This document shows, piece by piece, positions 13,119-23,038 of a stretch of 31,392 bases of DNA. The stretch's first letter is position 1. Every line of letters begins with the position of its first letter. Below the pieces are notes generated by a model. The model was not told the origin of the DNA and did not search any database. It saw only the letters and a program-made list of their open reading frames with translations. Location: positions 1-31,392 of IMG/VR virus record IMGVR_UViG_3300047373_000669, one strand, 5' to 3'. This stretch comes from a virus. Made by a program: the position numbers and the translations under genes.

Positions 13119-13526
13119 ATGGCGTTTGGAGCAGTACAGCAATTTCCTAATGACTTAAGACCAAGTGTTGGTATAGGTGTAAATTTACCTTTTTCTGAAG
13201 GGAATGGTTTTACTCCAAATTATACAACGGCTGAATCTATTAGATATAACTTAATAAATTATTTTTTAACAAACCCTGGAGAAAGACCAGGTAACCCACA
13301 ATTTGGAGGTGGATTAAGAAGATTTATTTTTAGTCAAATTGATCAAAACAATTTAGAATTTTTAAAAGAAGATGTTCAAACTAAAATTAAAAATGAATTT
13401 CCTAGTGTATTAGTAAAAGAATTAAATGTACTAGGTAACCCAGATGAAAACGAAGTAACCGTACAAATATTTTATGCTATTGAGGATACAAATATAGAAG
13501 ACGAAGTAATATTAAATTTTGCATAA
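13119..13526 (+). CDS. baseplate wedge protein gp25-like
   Basis: 135 residues. From residue 42, R-Y-N-L-I-N-Y-F-L-T-N-P-G-E-R-P, followed by P-Q-F-G-G-G-L-R-R-F, is the GPW/gp25 signature, where N-P-G-E-R and the F-G-G/S-G-L turn are the most conserved points. The C-terminal half has the I-K-N-E-F-P helix and the V-T-V-Q-I-F-Y-A-I strand. In T4, gp25 joins baseplate wedges at the sheath-starting position. It overlaps the gp6-like gene by one base, the usual gp25-gp6 neighbourhood. Confidence 0.9.
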   Translation: MAFGAVQQFPNDLRPSVGIGVNLPFSEGNGFTPNYTTAESIRYNLINYFLTNPGERPGNPQFGGGLRRFIFSQIDQNNLEFLKEDVQTKIKNEFPSVLVKELNVLGNPDENEVTVQIFYAIEDTNIEDEVILNFA

Positions 13527-15367
13527 TGGCAGTAAGAAGAAATATAAATTACATAACTAAGGATTTTAATGAGTATAGAAGTCAGTTGATTAACTATTCT
13601 CAAGTTTATTTCCCTCAAGTATACACAGATTTTACTCCATCATCCCCAGGTATGATGTTTATGGAACAAGCTGCTTATGTAGGTGATGTATTATCTTTTT
13701 ATTTGGATAACCAAATTCAGGAAAATTTCTTACAATATGCTAGACAGAATGATAACTTATACGATATGGCTTATATGTACGGATATAAACCTAAAGTTAC
13801 AGGTTTAGCTGAAACCGACATAGAATTTTTCCAACAAGTACCTTCAATATTAGTAAATGGAATATATGAACCAGATTTTAGTTATGCTTTATATGTAAAT
13901 TCAAATACTCAAATTACAACTAATAATGGAACAGGTCAGAAATTTGCAATAGAAGACCCAATTGATTTTTCAGTATCAAGTTCAATGGACCCAACTGATG
14001 TATCTGTTGCTTCTCTATCAGGTGGAAACCCACAATTTTATTTATTAAAGAAAAGTAGAAAAGGATTTTCTGGTACAATAGCAGAACAAACATTCCAAGT
14101 ATCTGACCCACAAGAATTTTTAACTTTAGTATTAGAAGATACTCAAATAGCAGGAATTATTGATGTAATTGATTCTGATGGAAATAAATGGTATGAAGTA
14201 GATTATTTAGGACAAGATTTAATTTATGATGGGTTAAGAAATACTAACATAAATAGTCCTAATACATACGAGGACGAAGATACACCTTTTATATTACAAA
14301 CAAAACAAGTACAAAATAGATTTGCTTGTAGATATCTAAATTCAACTCAATTACAATTACAATTTGGTGCTGGTAATCCTTCTAATACAACAGAAGAAAT
14401 TATACCAAACCCATTTAATGTAGGTTTAGGTTTACCATTTGAACAAAGTAAATTAACTACAGCTTATAGCCCAACTAATTTTATTTTTACAAATACTTAT
14501 GGTACACCTCCTTCAAATACAACATTAACAGTAAGATATTATAAAGGCGGTGGTGTTCAATCTAATGTTTTATCAAATACACTTAATACAGTAGATACAT
14601 CGACTATTAATTTTATTAATGGTGGGTTAAATAGCACTACAGCTCAATTTGTTTTTGATTCTATAGCAACAACTAACCCATTAGCTGCTTCAGGTGGTAA
14701 AGATGGAGACACAATAGAAGAAATAAGACAAAATAGTATATCTAATTTCTCAACTCAATTAAGAAACGTAACTGCAGATGATTATTTAGTAAGAGCATTA
14801 AGTATGCCTTCTAAATATGGTAAAGTATCAAAAGCGTATACTCAAAAACCACAAGCAGATGAAGCAAATACAACGTTAGATTTATATGTTTTAACAGATA
14901 ACATTAATAGTCATCTAACAACTGCTTCAGATTCATTAAAAAATAATTTAAAAACATACCTAAATCAATATAGAATGATTGGGGATGTTATTAGTATAAA
15001 AGATGCATTTGTTATTAATTTTGGAATTAATTTTGAAATAATTACTTATCCAAATTATAATAGTAGTGAAGTAATAGAAAGATGTATTCTTTCTTTAAAA
15101 GATTATTTTGATATAGATAAATGGCAAATTAATCAACCAATTATAGTACCTGATTTATATGTAATGTTAGATGCATTAGAAGGGGTACAAACAGTAAAAA
15201 GTGTAATACTAACAAACAAAGCAGGAACAACTTCAGGATACTCAGAATGGGCTTATGATATGAATGGTGCTAATCAAAATGGTACTATATTTCCATCATT
15301 AGACCCTAGTATATTTGAAATTAAATATCCAAACACTGATATAAAAGGAAGTGTAGTAAAATTATAA
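13526..15367 (+). CDS. baseplate wedge protein gp6-like (baseplate J family)
   Basis: 613 residues, close to T4 gp6 (660). The N-terminal part has D-F-T-P-S-S-P-G-M-M-F-M-E-Q-A-A-Y-V-G-D-V-L-S-F-Y-type sequence, in which the helix ending V-G-D-V-L-S-F-Y and the following L-Q-Y-A-R are typical of gp6. The J-type domain is seen from about residue 390 (K-D-G-D-T-I-E-E-I-R, then D-D-Y-L-V-R-A-L-S-M-P-S-K-Y-G-K-V). gp6 forms the ring of wedge dimers in the T4 baseplate. It follows gp25 with a one-base overlap and is followed 2 bases later by the DNRLRE-like gene. Confidence 0.9.
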   Translation: MAVRRNINYITKDFNEYRSQLINYSQVYFPQVYTDFTPSSPGMMFMEQAAYVGDVLSFYLDNQIQENFLQYARQNDNLYDMAYMYGYKPKVTGLAETDIEFFQQVPSILVNGIYEPDFSYALYVNSNTQITTNNGTGQKFAIEDPIDFSVSSSMDPTDVSVASLSGGNPQFYLLKKSRKGFSGTIAEQTFQVSDPQEFLTLVLEDTQIAGIIDVIDSDGNKWYEVDYLGQDLIYDGLRNTNINSPNTYEDEDTPFILQTKQVQNRFACRYLNSTQLQLQFGAGNPSNTTEEIIPNPFNVGLGLPFEQSKLTTAYSPTNFIFTNTYGTPPSNTTLTVRYYKGGGVQSNVLSNTLNTVDTSTINFINGGLNSTTAQFVFDSIATTNPLAASGGKDGDTIEEIRQNSISNFSTQLRNVTADDYLVRALSMPSKYGKVSKAYTQKPQADEANTTLDLYVLTDNINSHLTTASDSLKNNLKTYLNQYRMIGDVISIKDAFVINFGINFEIITYPNYNSSEVIERCILSLKDYFDIDKWQINQPIIVPDLYVMLDALEGVQTVKSVILTNKAGTTSGYSEWAYDMNGANQNGTIFPSLDPSIFEIKYPNTDIKGSVVKL

Positions 15368-15369
15368 TT

Positions 15370-16854
15370 ATGGCAGTATATAAATTATTTCCTTCACAAG
15401 ATGCTTCTATTTATAGTGGTTACCCCGCTATGAATACAGGTTTAGATCCAATTTTGGATGTAGCTAACTATGTAACGGAATCAAATCCCGTTGCTAGAGT
15501 AGCAAGATCAATTATCCAATTTGATCAAAGTGAAATAGAAAATGCTATTGATGTAATAGCTAAAGTAACTGGATCCGAATTTAATAGTTGGTCTGGAAGC
15601 TTAAAAGCATATGTTGCTAAAGCAAGTAACGTAATTATAAATTCTTATGTTGAAGTTTGGCCTTTATCTGGATCATGGAATAATGGTACAGGTCAATATT
15701 TAGATAATAAAGCAGGGACAAATGGTGTAAGTTGGGTTTATACTGATTATTCAGGATCAAATGAATGGGTAACAGCAGGATGGGTACCTTTAACAACAGG
15801 TTCATATTCTGGTAGTAATAATGCAGGTGGTGGAGTTTGGTATACAGGTTCTGGAACTTACTCTAATGTTAATAACGCTAACATGGGTGTTTCTCAATCA
15901 TATAATTTAAGAAGTACAAAAGATTTAGATATTAATGTAACTGATATTTTAAAAGTATGGTATTCATCATCTAAAGATTTAAACCCAGGTGAAATAGAAA
16001 TTACAAATAATGGATTTTTAGTTAAATGGGCTAATGAACAGGAATTTGTTACTTCAAGTGCTGTATCCCCTCAACTAAGTTTCTATTCAGTTGATACAAA
16101 TACTATATATCCTCCAGAATTAGAAATTAAATGGAGAGATTTTACATATTCTACTAGTAGTGGAGATTTTAAATTAGGTAGAACATTAACTGGTTCTTAC
16201 CCAACTAATGAAATAACAAGTTCAATTTCATGTTCTTATACACAATCATTACCAGCACCAACATATACAGGAGCAGGTACTGGAGCTACATTTGGAGCTA
16301 CTTTTAATAGTTCTTCAATGTTAAATGTGTTTGTTAAAGATTTAGGATTAGGATATAAAGCTGGAGAAACATTAACTTGGTCAACAGCACAATTAAATGC
16401 TCTAGATGGCGTTTCAGGAGCAACTTCAGAAGCAATAGTTACAATTTCAACTTTTGATATACAACAACTGGATGTAATCAACACTCCAGACCTATATGTT
16501 GCTTTAGATAATAATGCAGGTGTATTTTATAGTGAAAGTATTAATGATTTTAGATTAAATGTTAGACCTGAATTTCCAGCTCGTACATTTAAAACATCTT
16601 CATTATATACTACTAATCACGCTTTACCCTCGTCATCTTATTATGCTATAAAAGATTTAGATACAAACGAATTTGTAGTCGATTTTGATGAAGAATTCAC
16701 ACAGATAAGTTGTGATGCTACATCAAGTTATTTCACTGTTTATATGAATGGCTTGGAGCCTGAAAGATACTATAATATCTTGATACAGACAGAGATTGAT
16801 GGACAAACTATAGTAATGGATGAAAATTATTATTTTAAAGTAGTAAACGGGTAA
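15370..16854 (+). CDS. tail protein with DNRLRE-like beta-sandwich domain
   Basis: 494 residues. The start, K-L-F-P-S-Q-D-A-S-I-Y-S-G-Y-P, then N-T-G-L-D-P-I-L-D-V and A-R-S-I-I-Q-F-D, and later D-I-N-V-T-D-I-L-K-V-W, match the layout of DNRLRE/CBM96-type beta sandwiches, which start with an 'S-x-D-A-x-I' strand and have an 'R-x-x-L-x-F-D' strand. Such domains bind or stabilise surface structures. Residues about 297-360 hold a module (G-A-G-T-G-A-T-F and G-L-G-Y-K-A-G-E-T-L) that also occurs in the 1869-residue tail protein. It is probably a baseplate or tail-periphery protein in the place of T4 gp7/gp8, but I see no direct similarity to those. Confidence 0.7.
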   Translation: MAVYKLFPSQDASIYSGYPAMNTGLDPILDVANYVTESNPVARVARSIIQFDQSEIENAIDVIAKVTGSEFNSWSGSLKAYVAKASNVIINSYVEVWPLSGSWNNGTGQYLDNKAGTNGVSWVYTDYSGSNEWVTAGWVPLTTGSYSGSNNAGGGVWYTGSGTYSNVNNANMGVSQSYNLRSTKDLDINVTDILKVWYSSSKDLNPGEIEITNNGFLVKWANEQEFVTSSAVSPQLSFYSVDTNTIYPPELEIKWRDFTYSTSSGDFKLGRTLTGSYPTNEITSSISCSYTQSLPAPTYTGAGTGATFGATFNSSSMLNVFVKDLGLGYKAGETLTWSTAQLNALDGVSGATSEAIVTISTFDIQQLDVINTPDLYVALDNNAGVFYSESINDFRLNVRPEFPARTFKTSSLYTTNHALPSSSYYAIKDLDTNEFVVDFDEEFTQISCDATSSYFTVYMNGLEPERYYNILIQTEIDGQTIVMDENYYFKVVNG

Positions 16855-16857
16855 AAT

Positions 16858-17412
16858 ATGTCTCAAAATAGTAAAATTGATTTAGATAAAAAAGTGTATT
16901 CTAAAACAGAATACCCAAAAGTGATTGATACTAAATTCAATCAACTGGGTGTATCTTCTATTAATACACAAATTGAAGAAACATTTACTGTAACTGACTT
17001 TTTTAATGAATATAATAATTTATTTTATGAAATTCCTGCTTTAGGAGACATTAATTCCCATGAATATTTAATTACTACAAGTACAGAGTATATAGGGTAT
17101 GAAGCCAATGCAGCTGAAATAGCAGCATTACAAAATGAAATTACACAATTAAGAAGAGATTTATTACAAGCTCAATTAGACTTAGTAGAGGCAACAACAG
17201 GACAAAAATTAGATTTAGATATTAATTCAATAGATGAAGCTCAAATATCAGATTCAACTCAATTTAATGAAATTTTAGCTGAATTAGATAAACAACCTTC
17301 AAGTCCAACTGAAGCAAACACAACAGCTACAACAGTAGTAAGTAATAACCCAACAAATATAAGCAGTACTAGTGGGGCTGGTGGAACAGGAACTAGTGGT
17401 GGAGGATATTAA
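16858..17412 (+). CDS. tail protein with coiled coil and Gly-rich end
   Basis: 184 residues. An aromatic and acidic N-terminus is followed by a clear coiled coil around residues 80-110 (A-A-L-Q-N-E-I-T-Q-L-R-R-D-L-L-Q-A-Q-L-D), then a Ser/Thr-rich linker and an end of G-A-G-G-T-G-T-S-G-G-G-Y. A trimeric coiled coil plus flexible Gly tail suits a connector between baseplate and fibre. No family recognised. It lies 3 bases after the DNRLRE-like gene and 2 bases before the 1869-residue gene. Confidence 0.65.
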   Translation: MSQNSKIDLDKKVYSKTEYPKVIDTKFNQLGVSSINTQIEETFTVTDFFNEYNNLFYEIPALGDINSHEYLITTSTEYIGYEANAAEIAALQNEITQLRRDLLQAQLDLVEATTGQKLDLDINSIDEAQISDSTQFNEILAELDKQPSSPTEANTTATTVVSNNPTNISSTSGAGGTGTSGGGY

Positions 17413-17414
17413 AT

Positions 17415-20400
17415 ATGGAAGAAAGAGATAACATTATAATAAATCAAGTTGACCCATCAACTTTTGAATATCAGCAGTATACTGATAAAGATAATGCTTT
17501 AATAGCCTCATCTAAATTAGATACTACTTTTACTTCATCTATTGATTATATAGAATATTATGCTTATGGTGAAGACCAAAGTTTAATTTTTCCTGCTCCT
17601 GGTGATAGCGTTTACCAATGCAAGAATTATAAAGTAATAGATGGTGATGTACTTATTTATCCTTCCCAAGATTTAGAAGATTTAGGATATGAAGAAGGTT
17701 CGTTCTTTTCAACATATAATTTTTATAGAAAAAGATTAGGATCTTCTCCTGAAGTAAATTATTACATAGATGAAATAAGTGGAGATAGAACAGAAGTAAG
17801 GTTAAAAAGTAATGTTATTGAAAATAATATTATAGTAACTTCAAGTTTAGATTTTATTCAATATAGAACTGATGCTGAATATTTTGTAGATTTTTTACTT
17901 AACTTTGGATCAGACCAACAAGTTATATGTAATAATATAGATTTAGATAATACTGATGTAGATAACCCTTCAGTACTTGTTAAATTATATGAACCACTTC
18001 CTGAAAACTTTGAATTAAAAGATGAATTATGGGTTGTAGAAGAAATATCTTCTCCCCAAGCATATAATGTAATATTTCCTGAAATTGAATTTGTACCAAA
18101 CGATTTTCAATTAATATCAGGTCCTAATTACAGTATACAAATAACACAACAAAGTGGAGAGGCATCACAAGAATTTAGCTTTGATACTTTAATTGCAAGT
18201 GATTTAACTAGTTCTTATCAACAATTAAAAAATGTATTAGATAGAAAAGAAATTGATATATCTGTTGATTATACAGATTATAATAACTTTATTTACTTTT
18301 CTTCTGCATTATCTAGAATAGAAAATTTCTACAGTAAAGTAGGAATGATTCAATCTTCAAGTGCCGCGATTGCTGCTCTTCCAACAGATGCAGCTAATTA
18401 CAGTTCAAGTAAATCAGAATTAACTACTAGTATTAGTACGTTAATTGCTAATTTTGATGGTTGGGAGTATTTTATGTATTTTAATAGTGGATCTGAAAAA
18501 TCATATCCAAAATCAAATACAGAACCTCCTTACATATTAGAACCAACTCAAAGTGCTATTGCACTAGATTGGTTAGGTAGTGCTGACCCGAGTAGTCCAT
18601 ATTATGGTGGTCAAGCCCTATCAGCTTCAAATTATGATTCAGAAAATGATAATTATCTTTATAATGCAATACCTGAATATTTAAGAGATGATACTGATAA
18701 CCAAAAATATATTTTATTTGTTGACATGGTTGCTCAACAATATGATAACACTTGGTTATACACAAAAAATATTACAACAAGATTTGATGCTGATAACAGA
18801 TTAGATTTTGGTATTTCAAAAGATTTAGTAGCAGATGCTATTAGAGACTTTGGTGTTAAATTATATTCTAATAACTTTAATACTAGTGATCTATATACAG
18901 CATTTTTAGGACTTACTCCATCAGGAAGTACATTCCCATTCCCAGAAATGACAGGCAGTTTCCCAACACCTTCTGGGTTTGAATACGTGAATACTGAAAT
19001 ATCTGCTTCAAATGACATAGTGCCATTAGACAATGTAAATAAGTCATTATATAAACGAATTTACCATAATATACCGTATTTACTTAAAACTAAAGGTACA
19101 ACAACTGGTTTAAGAGCATTAATAACATCATATGGAATCCCAGATACAATTTTAAGAATAAATGAATTTGGAGGTAAAGATAGAAACGAATTAAGAGATT
19201 GGGATTATAGTGAAAATGTTTATAATTATGCTTTACATTTAGATGGTAATGCACAACTAACATCTTCATTTAAAACTAATCCAAATTGGCCTGAATATTC
19301 AGCTCAAGAAACAACACCTAAATCAATACAATTTAGATTTAAAACTGACGGAATTCCAACAACATCACCTGCATATTATAACTTAGTTGTAGGGGATGAT
19401 ATTAGTGGTTCTCCTAGATGGTATATAACATTAGACTATACAGGCTCAGGAATGGATAGTGGTTCATATTCTGGATCAGTACCTAGCCAAAGTAATGCTT
19501 ATGGTACTTTAAGATTTTATCCTGATGGTAATAATAACACTTCAGTTACTGCTAGTGTTGATGCTCCATTCTTTGATGGAGGATGGTGGTCAGTAATGGC
19601 TACAATAGATTATGATGCTTTAAACACAGGTTCATTATTTGTAGCAAATAGAATAGGAGAAAAAATTGGATTTTCAGGATCAGATTCAGTAGGAGCTATT
19701 ACTCAATATTGGAGAACAACAGAAGATATTTACTTCCCAAGTACTGATGGTTTAGTAGTAGATTCAATTACACACCTTCCATTAACAGGTGCTTTACAAG
19801 AAGTAAGATATTGGGATGTACCATTAAGTGAAAGCTTATTTTATGATTATGTAGTCAATCCTTATTCAACACAAGGTAATACAGTTAATATTGCACCTGA
19901 TACATTAGTATTTAGAGCAGATTTAGGTACAGAATTAAATACAGGTAGTAGAGAATCAATCCACCCTAAAGTAACAGGTTCGTGGGCTACTACTTCATCA
20001 TTTAATAGTGATAGTATTTTCTATTTAACTGGTTCATTTATTCAAAATACAGAAAGTATTTATTTGAACCAAGTACCAGGAGGTATTAAAAATAGAATTT
20101 CAGATAAAATAAAAATTGATCAGGAAGTATTACCAACAGGTTCTACATTAAGTCCATATAGATCAATTCAACAATCAGTTTATCCAAGTGGAAGTAATCC
20201 AAGTATTAATTATTTGGAAGTAGCATTTTCACCTACTGATCAAACAAACGATGATATTATAGCACAAATTGGTGCATTTAATTTAGGAGATTATATTGGT
20301 GATCCAAGACAAATATCTGAATCTGGATACTCATACCCACAATTAGATGCTTTAAGAGATGCTTATTTTACAAAATATATAAACAGTTATGATGTAAATG

Positions 20401-23024
20401 ATTTTGTTAGATTAATAAAATTCTTTGATAATTCATTATTTAAAATGATAGAAGATTTTACACCTGCTAGAACAACATTAAGTTCAGGTGTAGTAATTAA
20501 ACAAAACTTATTAGAAAGAAATAGACAAGCACCTCCATCAATGTCATTTACTACTCCTGAATATTCAGGTAGTGTAAAATCATTTCCTAGAGATTATCAA
20601 GTACCAAATTCAAGTAGCTCATATCCAGTAGATGGAATTATAAGTGGTTCTTCAATTCAAGTATTTAGAGGAGGAACTGGTGGTGTATTTGAACCATACA
20701 ATAGTATTTTTACTGCACCTATAAGCCAATCAGCTACAGAAACTTGTTTATTAGGATATTTCTTTACATCATCAAATGATTTATTAGATCCTAATTCAAA
20801 TGTAGGTGAAACAGTATTTGAAAATACAATAGGTAACTCTTCAAATACTATGAGTATAAATGTTGAAGGTACTACAGGACAAAACTATACAGACTTTTTA
20901 ACATTAGTATATTCGGCTTCATTAGAAGGAGAAGTATTTGTAGAAATATCATCAGCTTCAGTTAATATTACACATCAAATAGATAAAACAGTATTTTTTG
21001 ATGGGTATGGAACTGATGAATTTGGTATAGCACCTTATGGTGATTATACTAATATGTTTGAATTTTACTTAACTGTAACAGAAAATAACCCTCCAGCATC
21101 ATTTAATGATTTAGATGAAATAGATATTTGTTTTACTGTAGGAGGACAACCATATAGTGGAAAAACAGCAGCTGAAGTTTCAGCATCAAATGCATGGGAA
21201 AGATTCCCAGATTTCCAACAAACATGGAGTGAATCAATAGTACCAAGTTTAGGTATTACTCCTCCATTTGATCAGTCTAAAACGGGATCTAATCAAGTTG
21301 GTCCTGTTAATTACCCAAGAATTGATCAGAGAGAATTTTATAATGGTGAATTCGGAAATGCAATACAGGTAGGAGCAAATGAAATATGTGATGCCTTTTT
21401 CGGTCAAGATGCTATTATAGATTATTTCTTTAGAATCCAATGGTTTGATTCAGATTCATTCTCAGAAGAAAATTTCTTATCAGTTAATAATTTACCATTA
21501 GCTGGTAACGTATGGATGTGGACAGATGTTTCACAAAGTTCATTTACAGGAATACCTGAAGGACAAAATTTAAATATAGTACAACAACCATTTTCAACAA
21601 TAGGACCAGGTCAAGGTTCACCTGCAATAACAGCGAGTTTATCTCCAAGTAGTACTACAGGAACAGGAACTGGTTTAGTAGTAGGATTAACCCAAAGTTT
21701 TATAGGATCAGGACCAAATGTTGAAATAAATGCTTATGTTGAACAAACAGGTTCAGGATATGCTGTTAATGAAGTTTTAGATTTTGATTCTGCTGATTTA
21801 ATTGCTGCCGGATTTGATTCACCAAACACTGACCAAGCTTTAAAAATATTATTAGGTAATAATGATATAGTAACAACTACATCATCAATATCTAACAAAG
21901 TAAAATATATTAAAATGTCTAATACTGATGTAAATGGAGTTTCTATACTTCCATTTATACAGGATTCTGATTATGTAACATTTAATTTAACTGGTGCTCA
22001 AGATTATTTAGGTAATTTAATACAAGGATACCAAACATGGTATATTTCAAATGCTTCGATTCAAAATGATAATAATCCTGCTACAGAAGATGCTACATTA
22101 TTAATTATAAACCAACCACCATCTTCAGATGCTGTTACTTCATATGACTCATTATTTTATGATTTAACATTTAGTGCAAGTGGTGTATTTAGTTATTATG
22201 CTACAGCATCAGGAGAAGATCCAAATGTAGTACCTAGTACAGGAATTACTCAATCAGTAGCACAAGGATATTTCCCACCAGTACCTACATTCCCTACTGA
22301 ATCATTCTTTAGAGGATGGGGTAAATCAAATTATTTTGAAGGAAATGCAGATGGAACTGTTTATAGAGTAGAAACTGGAAGTGGATTTAGTACAGACACA
22401 TTAGGAAACTTTAATACAGGATCCGTAGAAATGGATTTTGATAGTTCAATACCATACACATCAAGTATAATACCATGGTTTATTAATGCTCCAGCATCTA
22501 CATATCATGCTTTACAGAATTCATCATTAGTAGGAAGTTTATCAGGGTTTGCTTTACAAATGTATACAGGTTCATTAACAGCATCTGCTGTTCCAATTGG
22601 TCCTTCATTTACAGTATTAGAAGCACCAACTCCAGAACTTACTACAGTATTACAAGGTCCAATATTCACACCACCACCAGCATCATTGTATACACAATGT
22701 AGTAGTACATTAACACAATTCCAGCAAGTAAATTATTTTGCAGGACAAATTACAATAACGTGTACAGATCAAAGTTTACAATGGTTTACAAATATAAGTT
22801 ATCAAGATGGAAATGGGTGGATAACTTTAAGTGCAACTTCGGGAACAGGAGATGCTATTATTACTGTAAATGTAGCTAATGATACTAGCTCTCAAAACTC
22901 ACCGTTAGCCCCTAGATCGGCAACAGTGACAGTTAATTCATTAACAAGTCCTGGTAATAATTACAGTTGTACTGTAACACAACAAGTATATAGTAATAAC
23001 GGGTATGCACCACCAATCCCATAA
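17415..23024 (+). CDS. giant tail/baseplate protein with LamG-like and BACON-like domains
   Basis: 1869 residues. The N-terminal 500 residues are aromatic and acidic without known domain. At about 545-585, Y-K-R-I-Y-H-N-I-P-Y-L-L-K-T-K-G and G-I-P-D-T-I-L-R-I-N-E-F-G-G form a block I recall from tail proteins of T4-like marine phages. Residues about 602-815 read as a LamG/concanavalin-type sandwich (A-L-H-L-D-G-N-A, W-W-S-V-M-A-T-I-D-Y, A-L-Q-E-V-R-Y-W-D). A YG-rich motif is near 1197-1214 and the GTG/GYxxxE module near 1405-1483. Residues 1755-1856 (W-F-T-N-I-S, G-W-I-T-L-S-A-T-S-G-T-G, R-S-A-T-V-T-V, C-T-V-T-Q-Q) fit BACON, a domain frequent in Bacteroidota and their phages. It is likely a host-recognition or fibre-network protein. 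Confidence 0.8.
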   Translation: MEERDNIIINQVDPSTFEYQQYTDKDNALIASSKLDTTFTSSIDYIEYYAYGEDQSLIFPAPGDSVYQCKNYKVIDGDVLIYPSQDLEDLGYEEGSFFSTYNFYRKRLGSSPEVNYYIDEISGDRTEVRLKSNVIENNIIVTSSLDFIQYRTDAEYFVDFLLNFGSDQQVICNNIDLDNTDVDNPSVLVKLYEPLPENFELKDELWVVEEISSPQAYNVIFPEIEFVPNDFQLISGPNYSIQITQQSGEASQEFSFDTLIASDLTSSYQQLKNVLDRKEIDISVDYTDYNNFIYFSSALSRIENFYSKVGMIQSSSAAIAALPTDAANYSSSKSELTTSISTLIANFDGWEYFMYFNSGSEKSYPKSNTEPPYILEPTQSAIALDWLGSADPSSPYYGGQALSASNYDSENDNYLYNAIPEYLRDDTDNQKYILFVDMVAQQYDNTWLYTKNITTRFDADNRLDFGISKDLVADAIRDFGVKLYSNNFNTSDLYTAFLGLTPSGSTFPFPEMTGSFPTPSGFEYVNTEISASNDIVPLDNVNKSLYKRIYHNIPYLLKTKGTTTGLRALITSYGIPDTILRINEFGGKDRNELRDWDYSENVYNYALHLDGNAQLTSSFKTNPNWPEYSAQETTPKSIQFRFKTDGIPTTSPAYYNLVVGDDISGSPRWYITLDYTGSGMDSGSYSGSVPSQSNAYGTLRFYPDGNNNTSVTASVDAPFFDGGWWSVMATIDYDALNTGSLFVANRIGEKIGFSGSDSVGAITQYWRTTEDIYFPSTDGLVVDSITHLPLTGALQEVRYWDVPLSESLFYDYVVNPYSTQGNTVNIAPDTLVFRADLGTELNTGSRESIHPKVTGSWATTSSFNSDSIFYLTGSFIQNTESIYLNQVPGGIKNRISDKIKIDQEVLPTGSTLSPYRSIQQSVYPSGSNPSINYLEVAFSPTDQTNDDIIAQIGAFNLGDYIGDPRQISESGYSYPQLDALRDAYFTKYINSYDVNDFVRLIKFFDNSLFKMIEDFTPARTTLSSGVVIKQNLLERNRQAPPSMSFTTPEYSGSVKSFPRDYQVPNSSSSYPVDGIISGSSIQVFRGGTGGVFEPYNSIFTAPISQSATETCLLGYFFTSSNDLLDPNSNVGETVFENTIGNSSNTMSINVEGTTGQNYTDFLTLVYSASLEGEVFVEISSASVNITHQIDKTVFFDGYGTDEFGIAPYGDYTNMFEFYLTVTENNPPASFNDLDEIDICFTVGGQPYSGKTAAEVSASNAWERFPDFQQTWSESIVPSLGITPPFDQSKTGSNQVGPVNYPRIDQREFYNGEFGNAIQVGANEICDAFFGQDAIIDYFFRIQWFDSDSFSEENFLSVNNLPLAGNVWMWTDVSQSSFTGIPEGQNLNIVQQPFSTIGPGQGSPAITASLSPSSTTGTGTGLVVGLTQSFIGSGPNVEINAYVEQTGSGYAVNEVLDFDSADLIAAGFDSPNTDQALKILLGNNDIVTTTSSISNKVKYIKMSNTDVNGVSILPFIQDSDYVTFNLTGAQDYLGNLIQGYQTWYISNASIQNDNNPATEDATLLIINQPPSSDAVTSYDSLFYDLTFSASGVFSYYATASGEDPNVVPSTGITQSVAQGYFPPVPTFPTESFFRGWGKSNYFEGNADGTVYRVETGSGFSTDTLGNFNTGSVEMDFDSSIPYTSSIIPWFINAPASTYHALQNSSLVGSLSGFALQMYTGSLTASAVPIGPSFTVLEAPTPELTTVLQGPIFTPPPASLYTQCSSTLTQFQQVNYFAGQITITCTDQSLQWFTNISYQDGNGWITLSATSGTGDAIITVNVANDTSSQNSPLAPRSATVTVNSLTSPGNNYSCTVTQQVYSNNGYAPPIP

Positions 23025-23033
23025 TATTTATAG
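23024..23033 (+). promoter_or_regulatory. candidate late promoter, ATATTTATAG motif
   Basis: ATATTTATAG begins at the last base of the preceding stop and lies 15 bases before the ATG at 23039, the shortest spacing of the set. The last base differs from the ATATTTATAA core. Confidence 0.4.
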
Positions 23034-23038
23034 TTAAT

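Noticed and set aside
18556-21440. Minus-strand frames inside the 1869-residue gene (18556-18765, 18734-19033, 21249-21440)
   Set aside because: All lie within the giant tail gene, have no start context and no recognisable domain.
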